The notes: generated by a model not told the origin, from the letters alone. A DNA stretch of 64,000 bases from Ariolimax columbianus (GCA_036924085.1 JAVGWX010000004.1:39220293-39284292); one strand, 5' to 3'. Shown: positions 45,665 to 57,434, counted from the first letter of the stretch. Numbers and translations: made by a program.

Positions 45665-47045
45665 GGCTCTCCATGAGTAGGTCCGAACAACAACAAAGTG
45701 ACACGAACTGACATGCCATTTAAACACAAATAGCTTTTTTCTGATGTACTTTAAAAAATTGGCATCTTACTTTACTGTGTATTAGTTTTGGCCAACTTTT
45801 ATCCGGTATGTATAACTACATTATTGGAACCGCATAGTTTTTTTCAGGAATATATTAATTTAGGCTTCTGTTTCTATACTATTATTTTCTGCTTTTTTAT
45901 ATTATATGTTATGTTATAATACTATCAACTAACTAAAATGAAGACATGTGACATATACATACATGTACGTGTAAACACGAACACGCAGGAGGCATACACA
46001 AGTAGACTCGGCCATATACATTCACACAAAACGCGGACTAAATGAGCACAGTACAGATTATATATTCCAAACTGTAATTAGTTAGTATTTATCCTATGTT
46101 GAATAATTTTATGTTATTGAGATTTTCATTATGTGACACCATCTGCTAGGTATGCCATTTGGATATAGAATAAATTGTTTCGAAAATGTGCCACTCAGTT
46201 TGCTAATCTATATACACCAGCAGATGTTACGTCACTTATGCGTGAATTAAGTAATGAACAAATAATCATATTATTCTAATCGCCAATGTCATTAGGAATC
46301 ATTAACCAAATGGTAATAGGTACGCATTCTTTCATTAGATGTACATCGTTATTTATAATAATAGCAAACATTTCACAATCACCATCATGTGACATTGGGC
46401 CAAAGGGCAGGACCCCACATTCATCTGGATCAGCAACCAACCAAATCAAGAGCAACGTAAAAGAAGTTGCAAAATGAAATGAGCCCTGAATACTTCTGAA
46501 AGATACATGGCGATTTGAAGCCAGATAGACTACCTAAAGAGAAGCAGTGCATTGGCTGACAAAAGATAACCTGAGGGGAGAGACAATTAAAAATAATAGA
46601 AATGTCACGTACAACTGGCAAAGAGAACACACAGAGACTAATATAACAGAGACATTATAGGTAAGTCCTTAATGAAAGATATCAGATGACAATATTCAGA
46701 CAGCGAGCAAGCAGCTGTAGACTGTTTCACCATCTGTTCAACACGTCAAACATAAAGCACGCAGACATTTGCTCGTAGGAGGAGGTACAGACAGATTGTA
46801 AAAAAACGTTCTCCAAATTTGTTGGTTTTATAAGCGAACAAAAAATTACAGCAACACCTCTACAAATCCGAAAAATGGATAAAATATATGGCAACCAGAG
46901 AAGCATTAGGCAGTTCGTCAAGTTCATGAAGGAAATATATGCGATTATTTCAGAGCGAACGATGAGAAACAAGAAGAGCAAAAGGTAAACAAAGTATACA
47001 ACAATTGTGAAAAAAATTAAGAACATTTCTGCGACTTAACTAGTT
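45665..47045. other. No clear gene
   Basis: AT-rich. The hydrophobic minus frame at 47026-46727 is a shadow of an A-rich plus strand and lacks any start context or homology; 46450-47030 may be an old LINE but is not recognisable. Confidence 0.3.
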
Positions 47046-47049
47046 CTCA

Positions 47050-47460
47050 ATAATAGGTGTCCGTTGCAAGGGATGATGACAACAGTCGTCAGACATGTGT
47101 TACACATCTCCAGTGAGTTCCGAGGTGGCTGTATAATCCAATTCTGGCACGGAAAATTCTTCCACATAAGTGGCATTTAATGTCAGAATTGGATATGTGA
47201 GTGTAAATTATTTTGTCTTTTCGCAAAGTGCGTTTTTTCTGTGATTCGGAGGTGTGGAGTTCTTCAGCAATGAAGGTGCCTCTGATGATGGTTCTACACC
47301 ATGCCTTGTGGTCCTGTGCTAGGCATTCCTATGCGTTTGCATCTATGCTGAAGCGTGTCAGATATAGAGGGAGTCTTTGAAACGCTTCTTTTCGCCAGAG
47401 ACTTGACGCAGACCATCTTCCGACTCACCATACATTATAAGCCACAATAGATACGTCATG
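47050..47460 (-). mobile_element. LINE-Z-like 3' end with finger
   Basis: The minus strand reads KCHLCGRIFRARIGLYSHLG then THW around 47180-47100, the C-terminal C2H2 finger of LINE-Z-type elements. Upstream coding is decayed (a KRFKDSL-like piece near 47370). Confidence 0.75.
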
Positions 47461-47464
47461 TAGT

Positions 47465-47790
47465 CCACTTTTAGAGTAAAAATGTCAAACTCATGTCAGT
47501 AACAAACCTGCGTCGATATAGCTGGATAAACAGCTGAATGTTCAATGTTAAACAGAATTGAAATGACTGCACTCAAAGTTGACCAGTATGCTCCAGTCTT
47601 TTTCAGCCAGTGATGAAGCAATGTGGGCTAATGGTTAACTTTAGATGGCACGTTATGCAAACTACTGATCTGCCCAATCAAGGACTCTATCGTATTCGTT
47701 CTACGGTGTTGATTCCAAAGTGCCCCGGTATTGCGATATAATATATATATAATCATAATAATGAAAGCAAAGAATAATCAGAGACAGATG
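47465..47790. other. No gene seen
   Basis: Contains GTGGGCTAATGGTTAAC (47626-47640), which could be a decayed tRNA A box of a SINE head. No other signal. Confidence 0.3.
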
Positions 47791-47794
47791 GTAC

Positions 47795-48060
47795 ATACTG
47801 ATCAATACTCATTCCTCACGTTCTGGTCAGTGCACCTGAAAACAGGCTGTGTCACGGCAATCTGGCCAACTATGTAGGGATCGATACTATATTCCCCATA
47901 GTGGTGAGCTTACTGAGACGTTCCGCATTGCACTGCAGCCAGGAGGACCTCTTTTCACCTTCTCGAGTACGCCATGGTATGCAGGAATATGTAAACCGCC
48001 ACCAACAAATTGTCAAGAATTAGCTTAACTCATCACGAGGGGCTTTGAACAACAGCTTTG
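47795..48060 (+). mobile_element. SINE-E-related copy
   Basis: AAACAGGCTGTGTCACGGCA then ATCTGGCCAACTATG, TTCCCCATAGTGGTGAGC and TTCCGCATTGCACTGCAGCC. It matches 44.78 kb closely and the SINE-E body loosely. Confidence 0.6.
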
Positions 48061-48720
48061 ATACTCCTCTTCTACCAATGGTGTGTAGAGGGAATTGTAC
48101 TTACTTGTAATGTAGTGTGTGGCAATCAGATCGTTTGTTTGTCGTATCTTTGCTTGATGGAAGATTTTGACTTTCATGCAAGCCATTATTCGGAAGAAAT
48201 TTAATTACCTAGAAATTTAATTACATTTAGAATTGTTGCACGGACACCGGCTAATGGTCTTCTCTTTGCGATTTTCAACTGTGAATAGTTATTTGACGTG
48301 CACGCTGTGTACATGGGTCATCCGTGTTTATCTGTAATTTTCGTTCAATAGAATATATTTTTAACATGGTAGTCTGATCCTCTCCTTCAGTATACGACTA
48401 GCAATGGTGGTGAAGGCACATACGCCTTCCTGATACACATTTGTGGATGAAATTTAGAATTATCTTTAATATCGATGTTTATCAAACTTAGCTGTTTTAC
48501 TTTATGTTGTTTTTCGTTTATGCTATCCCTGTTAAAGATCGTTTTATAAAGAAACGTAGGGATATGTCTACTACTGTCATCATGTAAAACTGTATTTTAA
48601 TCTTGTTTGAATTTCTGCTATTGTATTCGTTGTTTGACCATTTACAGGACATTCCTTTCTAAATTAATAAATTTGTGTCCAACATTTGTTGACTGTTAAT
48701 ATTATACTACTCAAAATTTC
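48061..48720. other. No gene seen
   Basis: AT-rich, no recognised element. Confidence 0.35.
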
Positions 48721-48721
48721 T

Positions 48722-48880
48722 GCCGAAGGCGGATGTGTTGGACCGAAAGGTGCAAATATAGTAGTCAAGCTGTAAACTAGCTGCACTACTTATTCCCTTC
48801 TCTAGACTACACTCTGCTACTTGCAAAGCCCTTTTCAGGGCGTGGTTAGCGGAGGATTGAGAACGAACGAAGTCAAGCCA
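48722..48880 (+). mobile_element. SINE-F copy, 5'-truncated
   Basis: From TGCCGAAGGCGGATGTGTTG, GACCGAAAGGTGCAAATATA to GATTGAGAACGAACGAAG. Same orientation as the 37.6-kb copy. Confidence 0.82.
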
Positions 48881-48957
48881 AGCCAGATATTTAGTGGCTT
48901 GTAGTTAAAGTTCTCATCTCTCAACAAAGTGACACAGAGTGTATAAATAGATAGGAG

Positions 48958-49390
48958 AAAGTTGCTGTAGCTGAGAGGTAAAAGCACTTGTCTTGCAAGA
49001 ATCCAAAGCGAGAAATGGTGTGGTTTCATTCCCTGAAGTTTAAAGCGTCCCTATGGAAGAGGAAACTAACGTCTGGTTAGGCTAAGCATGCTGTTCAGAC
49101 ATAATAGTCAGTCTGGTAAAATATAGACTACTGATCAACACCCTACCCTCATTTCCACACAGGCTGTTCTATGGCAGTCTGGCTAACGAGGTAGGAGAAT
49201 CGAAGTAATTCTCGTGGTAGTGAAGTGAGAGACAGGCAGATGAAAACAAACATAGCACAACCGTCTAGAGGAGCACGGTCCACCTTCAGAACCCTCGGAA
49301 TGGGAGGAAAGCTAATGCAAACCGTCACTTGACGTCTTTTTTAGAGCGCAGAAAAGAGTAATCTTGCTCATTGTGGGAATTTAACAACAT
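48958..49390 (+). mobile_element. SINE-E with tRNA-like head
   Basis: The head reads TGTAGCTGAGAGGTAAAAGC (A box), CTTGTCTTGCAAG (anticodon-like hairpin) and GGTTTCATTCCC (B box). The body follows at about 49060 with CTAACGTCTGGTTAGG and GGCAGTCTGGCTAACGAG, ending GGAATTTAACAACAT. It is the only copy in which head and body are both clear. Confidence 0.75.
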
Positions 49391-49515
49391 AAAACGATCA
49401 CTGTTCTTAAGAAAAGTAAGACCACCGCCGAGTCATATTGGACATTGACGAAAACCACGGAGATCCATTGTACACGCTGTGCTCGTAAAAGAACCTTTAG
49501 CAGTTGAATAACGAT

Positions 49516-49700
<185 letters not shown>

Positions 49701-50387
49701 AAGGGGTCAGACAGGTTGAATTCTTTCACCATACCTGTTCAACATATATGCGAAAAACATCATCAGGAATCTAAAGGCAGATTCAATTTTTACAGGCTTC
49801 GATCCTTTCACAATAGGGGGAAAAGAGATTCCTGAAATACGATATGCCGACGGCATAGTTCTACTCTCAAACAGCGCCAGGGACCTAGAACAAATAATGA
49901 CATCAGTCCAGAAGCATAGTGTAGCCCGGACTCTCTACCTGAATACAAAGAAATCAAAGATACTGACAACTGACAAAAATAAACTCCAACCCAAAGTCGA
50001 GATCGCTGGCGAAGAGATTGAAAATGTTGAACATTTTGAATATCTGGGATCAATACTGAACAACAATATAGACCGTACAAAGGAAGTAAGAAGACGACTG
50101 ACTATGGCAATGCAGAGGCTAAGAAGTATGCAGAACCTATGGTATAGTGTAAACAAGGAACTAAAACTAAAGATCTTGAGAACATGCATTTTTCCTGTGG
50201 CTACCTACTGTTGTGAAACATGGATGTTTACAAAAGCACTAAAAGCGAAGATCGGTACTTCTGAGACACAGTGCTATAGAAGAGTCCTGAAAATCCCGTT
50301 GACAAAGATGGAAACAAACATATCCATCCGGCAAGACCTGAATGTGAAGGAGAATTGGCTCATAAAAGATGTAAATGATGATCCGGG

Positions 50388-51248
50388 GACGATGAGGCTA
50401 ACGTCTGGTCAAGAAAAAAACACTGATCAGACAATGTTAGACAGGGTCAGGCAAAACACACGGATCAGATAATGTTAGACAGGGTCAGGCAAAACACACT
50501 GATCACAGAATGTCAGGGTCAGGCAAAACACACTGATCACAGAATGTCAGGGTCAGGCAAAACACACTGATCAGACAAAGTTAGCCAAGGTCAGGAAAAA
50601 CACACTGATCAGACAACGTTAGCCAGGGTCAGGCAAAACACACTGATCACATAATGTTAGCCAGGGTCAGGCAAAACACACTGATCAGACAATGTTAGCC
50701 AGGGCCAGGCAAAACACACTAATCAGACAATGTTAGCCAGGGTCAGGCAAATCACTGAGCAGACAGTGTTAGCCAGGGTCAGTCAAAACACACTGATTAC
50801 AGAATGTTAGCCACGGTCAGGCAAATCACTGAGCAGACAGTGTTAGCCAGGGTCAGTCAAAACACACTGATTACAGAATGTTAGCCAGGGTCAGGCAAAT
50901 CACTGAGCAGACAGTGTTAGCCAGGGTCAGGCAAAACACACTAATCACAGAATGTTAGCCAAGGTCAGGAGAAATATACTGGCCAAGACCCTCACCTGAC
51001 TTCCTCGTTGGTCGTCCTGGAAACGGGCTGTTGTCGAGGACAACATTCTGGCTAACAAGGTGAGGTTCGACGTGATCCACGTAGTAGTGAGCAACATGCA
51101 GATGAAGCAAGCATAGCACAGCCGCCTGGAGGACCACGTTCGGGATGTGAGGAAAGCTACGACAACCCGCCACTTAACGTCCTGTTTAGTGCGCACAAAA
51201 GAGTCAACCTACTCATTGTGGGCATTCAAAAACAACAATAACAACAAC
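50388..51248 (+). mobile_element. SINE-E with expanded internal minisatellite
   Basis: From GAGGCTAACGTCTGGTCAAG to GGGCATTCAAAAACAACAAT with an AAC-type tail. The unit seen about twice in other copies is present about 16 times here (50401-50990). The body after it (GGAAACGGGCTGTTGTCGAG, TCATTGTGGGCATTC) matches copies 1 and 48.96 kb. No tRNA head. Confidence 0.88.
50401..50990. repeat. 34-38-bp minisatellite inside SINE-E
   Basis: About 16 units of GGTCAGGCAAAACACACTGA followed by TCAGACAATGTTAGCCAG. From about 50745 a 36+38-bp dimer is itself repeated about 2.5 times. Confidence 0.92.
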
Positions 51249-51465
51249 ATATAAATGACCCGAGGTTTTTTGGACACGTTAAACGACACAACGGACTGGC
51301 AAGAGGGGTTATGGAGGACAGAGTCACTGGAAAACGACAGGAGCCGATCGAGAAGACGACGATGAATTTGACCTTGGAGCAGGCTGGAATACTGCTGGAA
51401 GACATAGTTTCCTATAGAAAGGATGCCACGAGAGCGACCTTCTGCAAAGGACATGCTACATGATG

Positions 51466-51466
51466 A

Positions 51467-51521
<55 letters not shown>

Positions 51522-51527
51522 ATATCA
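51466..51527. repeat. (AT)n microsatellite
   Basis: About 60 bp of AT, growing from the GAT tail of the LINE-D copy. Confidence 0.95.
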
Positions 51528-51529
51528 TT

Positions 51530-52155
51530 GGATGATTCTGACACCCGCCACGAATTTTTACAAACCTGCCTGCCCCTCGAGCCTACAAACGAAACACTAG
51601 GGACTTAGGCAGAGGGTAGGAACAAGATAGTGATGATTAGCAGTGTTAAAGGAAACACTACAGAGGTATGAACTGAAAATGTGGATGGCCTTTGAAAGGA
51701 GATTCTGGTACTTTATAGTGTCTAGTCAAATTATGAATAAATGAGATGGTCAGTTTTAAATTACTCTTTTATGACAACACTCCCTCCCCCCCCCCCCCCC
51801 CCCGCCCTCCCCCCCCTCTTCAATCTCGTTAGTTATGTAAGATTAATACTGTATTAAATGTCAATAGTATTTTTTATAACAATTGCAGTGTTCTAAATAA
51901 CGGTATAGATGTGTTTAATAATAAGTACAAAAGTAAATACCTTTATTGTATTTCAAGATCATGGTTTCCAGTAGGGACGAGGTTGGCAGCCACACAACTC
52001 GCAATAATCTTGAAACCCAGCGCCTGCAGACCTGGGCAGAATAGTCTCAATTGCGATGGTTCTGTCATGTCTAAAGAAGGGAAGGTGATCAGGGACTGGA
52101 GCGTGGCCAAACGTGAGACTGCCAAAAGAGCAGTCTGATGTTCTACCTGACAAAT
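51530..52155. other. No gene seen; C17 tract
   Basis: Contains a C17 homopolymer at 51787-51803 and short frames without support. Confidence 0.4.
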
Positions 52156-52242
52156 CTCTTTAACTTAACTTAACATCTTTATACTGGTTTAGAAGACCCT
52201 GCAGAGTCTGTATACAACCAGTTACATTTACATCACCTTGCT

Positions 52243-55165
52243 CTAAAATCTATGCGCATCCAGTTTATTCTTAAATGCATTAACTGTCCCTGCCTCCACT
52301 ACCTCCCCTGGCAATGCATTCCAAGCAGACACCACTCTCTGACTAAAAATATATTTCCTAATATCTAACCTGGACCTCTCTTTAATCAGCTTGTAGCTAT
52401 GCCCTCGTGTTATTGTAGGTGGCTGTATTTTAAAAAACTTGTTATAGTCTAATTTATCGATTCCTCTGATCATCTTATAAACCTGTTTTAAGTCACCACG
52501 AATTCTTCTCTCTTCGAGACACTGTAGGCCGGTTTTTCTGAGTCGTTCCTCATAACTGTAATTCTGGAATCCCACTATCATCTTTGTCGCTCTTTTTTGT
52601 ATTCTTTCTAGCATGTTTATGTCCCCTCTATGATAAGGACTCCACACCTGTACACAGTACTCCAATCTAGGTCTAACTAAAGCTTTATACAGTTTGACGA
52701 TCACTTCCTTGCTCCTATGTTTAATATTTCTTTTTATCATACCTAACATTGCATTTGCCTTTTTCACTGCTACCTTAACTTGTTCACTCACCTTTCCTGT
52801 ATGATCTATTATAACCCCTAGGTCCCTTTCCTTATCTATCTTTCTAATATTGTTTTCTCCCATTCTGTAATTATGTTCCATATTGGATCTACCCATGTGG
52901 ATGACTGTACATTTATCTACATTAAACTCCATTTGCCAGCTTACAGACCATTCTCGAATTTTATCTAAATCCGACATCAATATATCCACTTCCGCTTTAG
53001 ATGAGACACTACTGCATAGTTTTGTGTCATCAGCAAATTTTGCAATCATGGATCTCATATCAATGTCCAAATCATTTATATATATCAAGAACAAAATTGG
53101 TACCAAAACCGAGCCCTGTGGCACAGCACTTTTCACTTCACTCCACTCAGAGTACTCCTTATTTATGCCCACCCTCTGCCTTCTTCCCGTTAACCAATTT
53201 TCAATCCATTTGGCAACTTCGCCACCTATTCCATGTGATTTTAACTTTCGAAATAATCTTTGATGAGGTACTCTATCAAAGGCCTTTGCAAAGTCTAGAT
53301 AAATAACATCTACTGGCTCCCCTTTATCTATGATTTTAGTAACCTCCTCCATGAATTCTAATAGATTTGTTAAGCATGATCTCCCTCTAGTAAACCCATG
53401 CTGACTATTTCTAATTAGATTAAATTTTTCTAAATGCATTACAATGTTTTCTTTGATTATTGACTCTAACAATTTACAGACTATGCTCGTTAAACTCACC
53501 GGTCTATAATTTGCCGGATCTGTTTTTTTGCCTTTTTTGAATAAGGGGATCACTCCTGCATCTTTCCAATCCCGTGGAACAATCCCTTTTGTAAGTGATT
53601 GAGAACATAATATAGCCAATGGTTTTGCTAGTTGGTTTCTAATTTCATACAGCAATTTTGGGTGAATACCATCTTGACCTGGACATTTATTCACTTTCAA
53701 CCCCTCCAATTTTTTAAAAACCATTTCCTCTGTAATACAGATTGATCTTAATCCCGCTGTATCCATGTCTCTTTGAAAAATATCTATAGGCTCTGGGATC
53801 TCGGAGCAGTCCTCCTTTGTGAAGACTGTGCCAAAGTACTGATTGAGCAGATTAGCAGCCTCCCTATTCTCACTTATTATTTTCCCTGTACTGTCTATGA
53901 GAGGGCCTACTTTGTCTTTCGTTCTTTGTTTATTTCTAACATAAGAAAAGAAGCTTTTACTGTCAGTCTTGATCCTCTGAGCAAGTTTTTTTTCAAAGTC
54001 TATTTTTGCTGTTTTATTCGCTTTCTGAGATATGTTCTGCTTGTCCAAATATTTTACATATGTTTCTTTTGATTTACCTGCCTCTATATATTTTTGCCAT
54101 GCTTTATTTTTTGCTCTTCTACATTTCACTACAAATCTAGTTATCCACTTTTTACGCTTGAAGTTTACCTCCCTACATGGAACACATTCCTCTTTTAGCG
54201 TTTCTAGAACTGTTTTAAAACTTTCCCACTCCTGTTCAACATCTGTTCCTACAATAATATCTGTCCAGATTATGTGGTTCGCTGCCTCTTTCATCCTCTT
54301 AACATCTGCCTTAGAGTAGTCGTATGTTCGCGTGTTTATGTTTACTTCTTTCCCTGCAATAAGATCCCAACGGATGATTTGATGGTCACTTGAGCCAAAC
54401 AGTTCCCCAACGGTAACGTTTTCAATCATATTTTCCTCTGTGGTAAAAACTAGGTCGAGTATGTTATTGCCTCTGGTGGCTGCTTCTACATGTTGAATTA
54501 AAAAATTGTCAGTAATGCACGTAACAAAACGTTTTGACTCTACAAGTGCTTCTGCCATATCCCATTTTATTTCTGGATAGTTGAAATCTCCCATTAATAA
54601 TAATTTCCCTTTACTTGCCTTTGCTATACTACTAATCAGCTCCTCATCTTCCTCTTTTTGACTTGATGGACATCTATAGCACACTCCAATCACTGTTTTT
54701 TCACCCCCACTTTCTATTTCTCCCCATACACTCATTTTTGTTACCACATGATAAATAATCTTTGATCGTTATATTAACAGAATTTATACAGTATAATAAA
54801 ACGCCACCTCCCTTAGTCTTGTCTCCAATTATTCTATCTTTCCTTAACATTGTATATCCCTCTATTTCAAGTTCACTATCTGTAATGTCCTCATATGTCC
54901 ATGATTCTGTTAACCCTATTATATCTGGTTTTTCTTCTTCTACATATAGTTCTAATTCTTCTCTTTTATTTACTATGCTTCTCACATTTGCATAAAAACA
55001 TTTTAGTTTGTAATGTTGTTGGTTTTCCTCTTTTTGCTTCTGCTTTATCATTTTAGTGTTTGCTTTTCTACTATGTATTTCACACTTCCCTGACTCCAAA
55101 TTACCCCTTTGACTACATCCTCTATAGCACCCTATTGTAGGCCTATCTTTAGTCTCATACTTCAT
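52243..55165 (-). pseudogene. LINE-C ORF2: APE endonuclease and reverse transcriptase, one frameshift
   Basis: The N-terminal frame (55165-54701) has the endonuclease start: FYANVRSIVNKREELELYVE and DIIGLTESW (catalytic Asn and Glu). At about 54725 the sequence AATGAGTGTATGG appears to have lost 2 bp, and the 834-residue frame 54747-52243 continues: MGDFNYPEIKW (53-56 GDFN), SSDHQII (120-122, catalytic His), YRPVSL (414-419), LDFAKAFD (484-491), PQGSVLVPILF (543-553; the usual Gly after SVL is Val) and FADD (571-574). The C-terminus ends VVSAWNALPGEVVEAGTVNA. All catalytic residues are kept, so only the 2-bp lesion clearly blocks translation. Confidence 0.92.
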
Positions 55166-55173
55166 AGTCCTTA

Positions 55174-56025
55174 CTAGTTTAAATTTCTAACACAATGATA
55201 GAACATATACTTTGCTACAACATGCTGTCCTATCTCATTTAGATGTAAACCTCCCCTATCTAACATTTTACTGTTGTCTACTTTAACATCAATAAATTCC
55301 ATTCCCATGTCCGCACACATCACCTGTAACCTAAGGTTGATACCTATTATTTTGCTATCTAGATAGTCTGACCCATCTGCTCTGTCTAAAATGCCCATCA
55401 TTGTGACCTTTCTAAACTTTTTTTCCTCAAGTGTTCTCATAAGACTTTTATATTTATCCATAATTATTTCTGTACCATCTCTCTTTACATTATTTGTACC
55501 TGCCAATACTACCACATGACTGTTTCCTTTGTCATCTAACCTCTTTATTCTCCCCTCTATGTCCTCTATTTTTGCTCCCCAAATATCCATTCTTTCAAAC
55601 ATGTTGTGTTGTTTAGACAAATGTCTGCCAACCTCTCTCACCATTGAATCTCCTACTACCAAAACTGACCCCTCACCTATATGTGCATACTTCTCTCCAA
55701 AGCTCTCTGCCCTGTGAGCTGTTTCCTCACTCAAATCTCCCTTACTTCCTTGACTACACCTTGACTGCAGCTTCTTTAAAATTTCCTCCATTTTCACTTG
55801 TTTCCCTTCTATTTCCATCTGCCTCTTTTCTATCTCCTCTAATCTCTTCTCATTTTCCCTTATATTGCACTCCATTTGTGCCTGCCTCTCTTCAACTCTA
55901 CATATCCTACATAAAACGGTTCCTTCATCTTCCAACGTTGTAGTAATACTAACATTTTCGCCACACATATCACATAATCTGACTTGGCCTTTCCTCGCAG
56001 CAGTTCGTCTCGTCTTAGTGGCCAT
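55174..56025 (-). CDS. LINE-C ORF1: zinc-binding, coiled-coil, SGNH-esterase-like protein
   Basis: An intact frame; I take ATG 56025 (MATKTRRTAARKG, basic start) as the start because the 40 upstream residues look like leader sequence. Using that numbering: paired cysteines C18/C21 and C39/C42 (zinc-ribbon or PHD-like), a charged coiled coil about 50-88 with NEKRLEEIEKRQMEIEGK, then an SGNH-hydrolase-like fold: VVGDSMVREVG (nucleophile Ser127), VVVLAGTNNV (Asn block, 176-179) and DRGGLHLNEIGQH (His261). In known CR1 ORF1 proteins this domain binds or modifies lipids or proteins, with the role still unclear. The residue three before the His, normally Asp, is Gly; an Asp lies five before it. It probably forms RNP with the element RNA. 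Confidence 0.88.
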   Translation of the reverse strand: MATKTRRTAARKGQVRLCDMCGENVSITTTLEDEGTVLCRICRVEERQAQMECNIRENEKRLEEIEKRQMEIEGKQVKMEEILKKLQSRCSQGSKGDLSEETAHRAESFGEKYAHIGEGSVLVVGDSMVREVGRHLSKQHNMFERMDIWGAKIEDIEGRIKRLDDKGNSHVVVLAGTNNVKRDGTEIIMDKYKSLMRTLEEKKFRKVTMMGILDRADGSDYLDSKIIGINLRLQVMCADMGMEFIDVKVDNSKMLDRGGLHLNEIGQHVVAKYMFYHCVRNLN

Positions 56026-56410
56026 ACTAATTTTACTATTTATTTCTGTTAGCCAATAAGTTATATTAATACCTAATAAAATGTAACTCGGGGTATAGGA
56101 GGATCGATTATGGGAAGTGAAGGTTTCAGTGATAGTGAATATCAATCAATTTGCTTTTAAACATAACAAGTTTTCAGTGGCAATGTTTTGTAAAGGCCCG
56201 AAAATATTCACAGAGTTCATTCATTCTCAGAGGGAGCATTGATCTACATATATGTACTAACATTGACGTAAACAGTCTCAAATTAAACATGGCATGCCAC
56301 ATTCTGTCCATTTGTAATGTATGTACTGAACTGTCAAAAGCACGACAATTCTTGTGAAAGTCAAGTGTACATCAAGACACCATTAAAAATGTTAATGACA
56401 AACTTTCAAT

Positions 56411-56416
56411 TTTATT
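56411..56416 (-). promoter_or_regulatory. Polyadenylation signal AATAAA of the second GST
   Basis: AATAAA on the minus strand, about 370 nt after the stop codon at 56787, followed by a T-rich stretch. It is the only canonical signal seen in the 3' flank. Confidence 0.7.
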
Positions 56417-56786
56417 CAAATCAAAAGTACATATCTGGTAGCAACAAACATTTAATATGACAGAACTAAATTTCTACAAGCGCTCTTATTTAAAAAGCTT
56501 AACAGACATATTTTTAAAAACAGCTGTTGTTGGCTAATACGTGATAGTATTTGATAACAAAAGCAACATCAATGGCATCATATCAATAAGTAAAAGGCGA
56601 CCATAAGTTGTGAAACCTAATGAAATATATAACAAAAGTCAATGAAAAATTTTCTAAAAATTGGCAGCTCAAATTCTTTCCTTAAAGCTATAAAAGCATT
56701 TTTACTAGTTGGATGTCTACGTGTTAATAGACATTCATTATGGATGTTTTGAAACAATTGTTTTCCCACACACCGTTTTGACACGT

Positions 56787-57404
56787 TTAAAATTGCGTAA
56801 CGGACCTGGACGCCATGTAGGGTCCTATCTTGCTATGGGCTCTGACTATCTCCACGTTCTTCTGTAGTAGAGGGTACTTGTCATTGATGTTTACGTAGTT
56901 CTCCAACACCCCAGTGGCAGTATCAAATACAGCGATATCGGCTAGAGTTAGACGATCTGCCACAAAATAGCCTGAACCATTTTCCTCCAAATACTTTTCA
57001 AAGTGGCTGAGAAATTTTGGACTCACTTCTGCTTTGATTTTCTCAGCGGCCTTCGTTCTCTCGTCTTCGTTTTCTAAATGCAGCGCCACCACGCAGTCCT
57101 TCATGAGGTCTTCTATCAGAAGAGTTATTTGATCAATTTCCAGGGATTCCAGATTTGTGCGGCCATAAAAGCCAAATTCTTTTGCCAAATAAGAGTTCAT
57201 AGCCAAACTTTGACTAAATGCTTCATTATCTACTGTCATAAATGGACACTGACCAAATGGTGCCATCGCTTTATATTCTGGCCATTCCTCGGCTTGAAAT
57301 CGAATGTCTGAAAATTCTTTTCCGGCAGCTGCCATAATGAGTCGACATATTTCAGCACGTCCCTTGCCGTCAAAGTAGTACAGTTTTATCTCTGCATCTG
57401 CCAT
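56787..57404 (-). CDS. Sigma-class glutathione S-transferase (paralogue 2)
   Basis: An intact 205-residue single-exon frame. N-terminal thioredoxin-like domain: Tyr9-Tyr10 in KLYYFDGKGRAEICRLIM (Tyr10 aligned with the catalytic position), Pro54 in CPFM, Gln65-Ser66 in SQSLAMNSYLAKE. C-terminal helical domain: ENGSGYFVADRLTLADIAVF and IGPYMASR. The first 100 residues align gap-free with the 42.6-kb paralogue, with roughly 45% identity by eye. The family conjugates glutathione to electrophiles in the cytosol. An acceptor ACCCACACAG ends at 57434, 29 nt before the ATG, so a 5' UTR intron is likely. AATAAA lies at 56416-56411. A 34-bp satellite begins about 300 bp upstream. Confidence 0.95.
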   Translation of the reverse strand: MADAEIKLYYFDGKGRAEICRLIMAAAGKEFSDIRFQAEEWPEYKAMAPFGQCPFMTVDNEAFSQSLAMNSYLAKEFGFYGRTNLESLEIDQITLLIEDLMKDCVVALHLENEDERTKAAEKIKAEVSPKFLSHFEKYLEENGSGYFVADRLTLADIAVFDTATGVLENYVNINDKYPLLQKNVEIVRAHSKIGPYMASRSVTQF

Positions 57405-57434
57405 GGTTAGTTTGTCTGAGATTTCGTAGATGGC

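Larger units (their letters stand above)
52158..56150 (-). mobile_element. LINE-C: nearly full-length CR1-like retrotransposon
   Basis: About 4 kb, read leftwards: a short 5' leader, ORF1 (56025-55174), an 8-nt gap, ORF2 (55165-52243, one frameshift), a short 3' UTR and a GTTAA-pentamer tail (plus strand TTAACTTAACTTAAC at 52160-52174). ORF1 with Cys pairs plus an esterase-like domain, and APE-type endonuclease plus RT in ORF2, is the arrangement described for CR1-like elements. It lies just downstream of the second GST in the same orientation. The 5' end is placed only approximately; no target duplication was identified. Confidence 0.93.

Noticed and set aside
46727..47026. Hydrophobic 99-residue minus frame
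   Set aside because: Shadow of an A-rich strand; no start context, neighbours or homology.
53773..54319. Plus frames of 95-126 residues across 52.8-54.3 kb
   Set aside because: Shadows of LINE-C ORF2.
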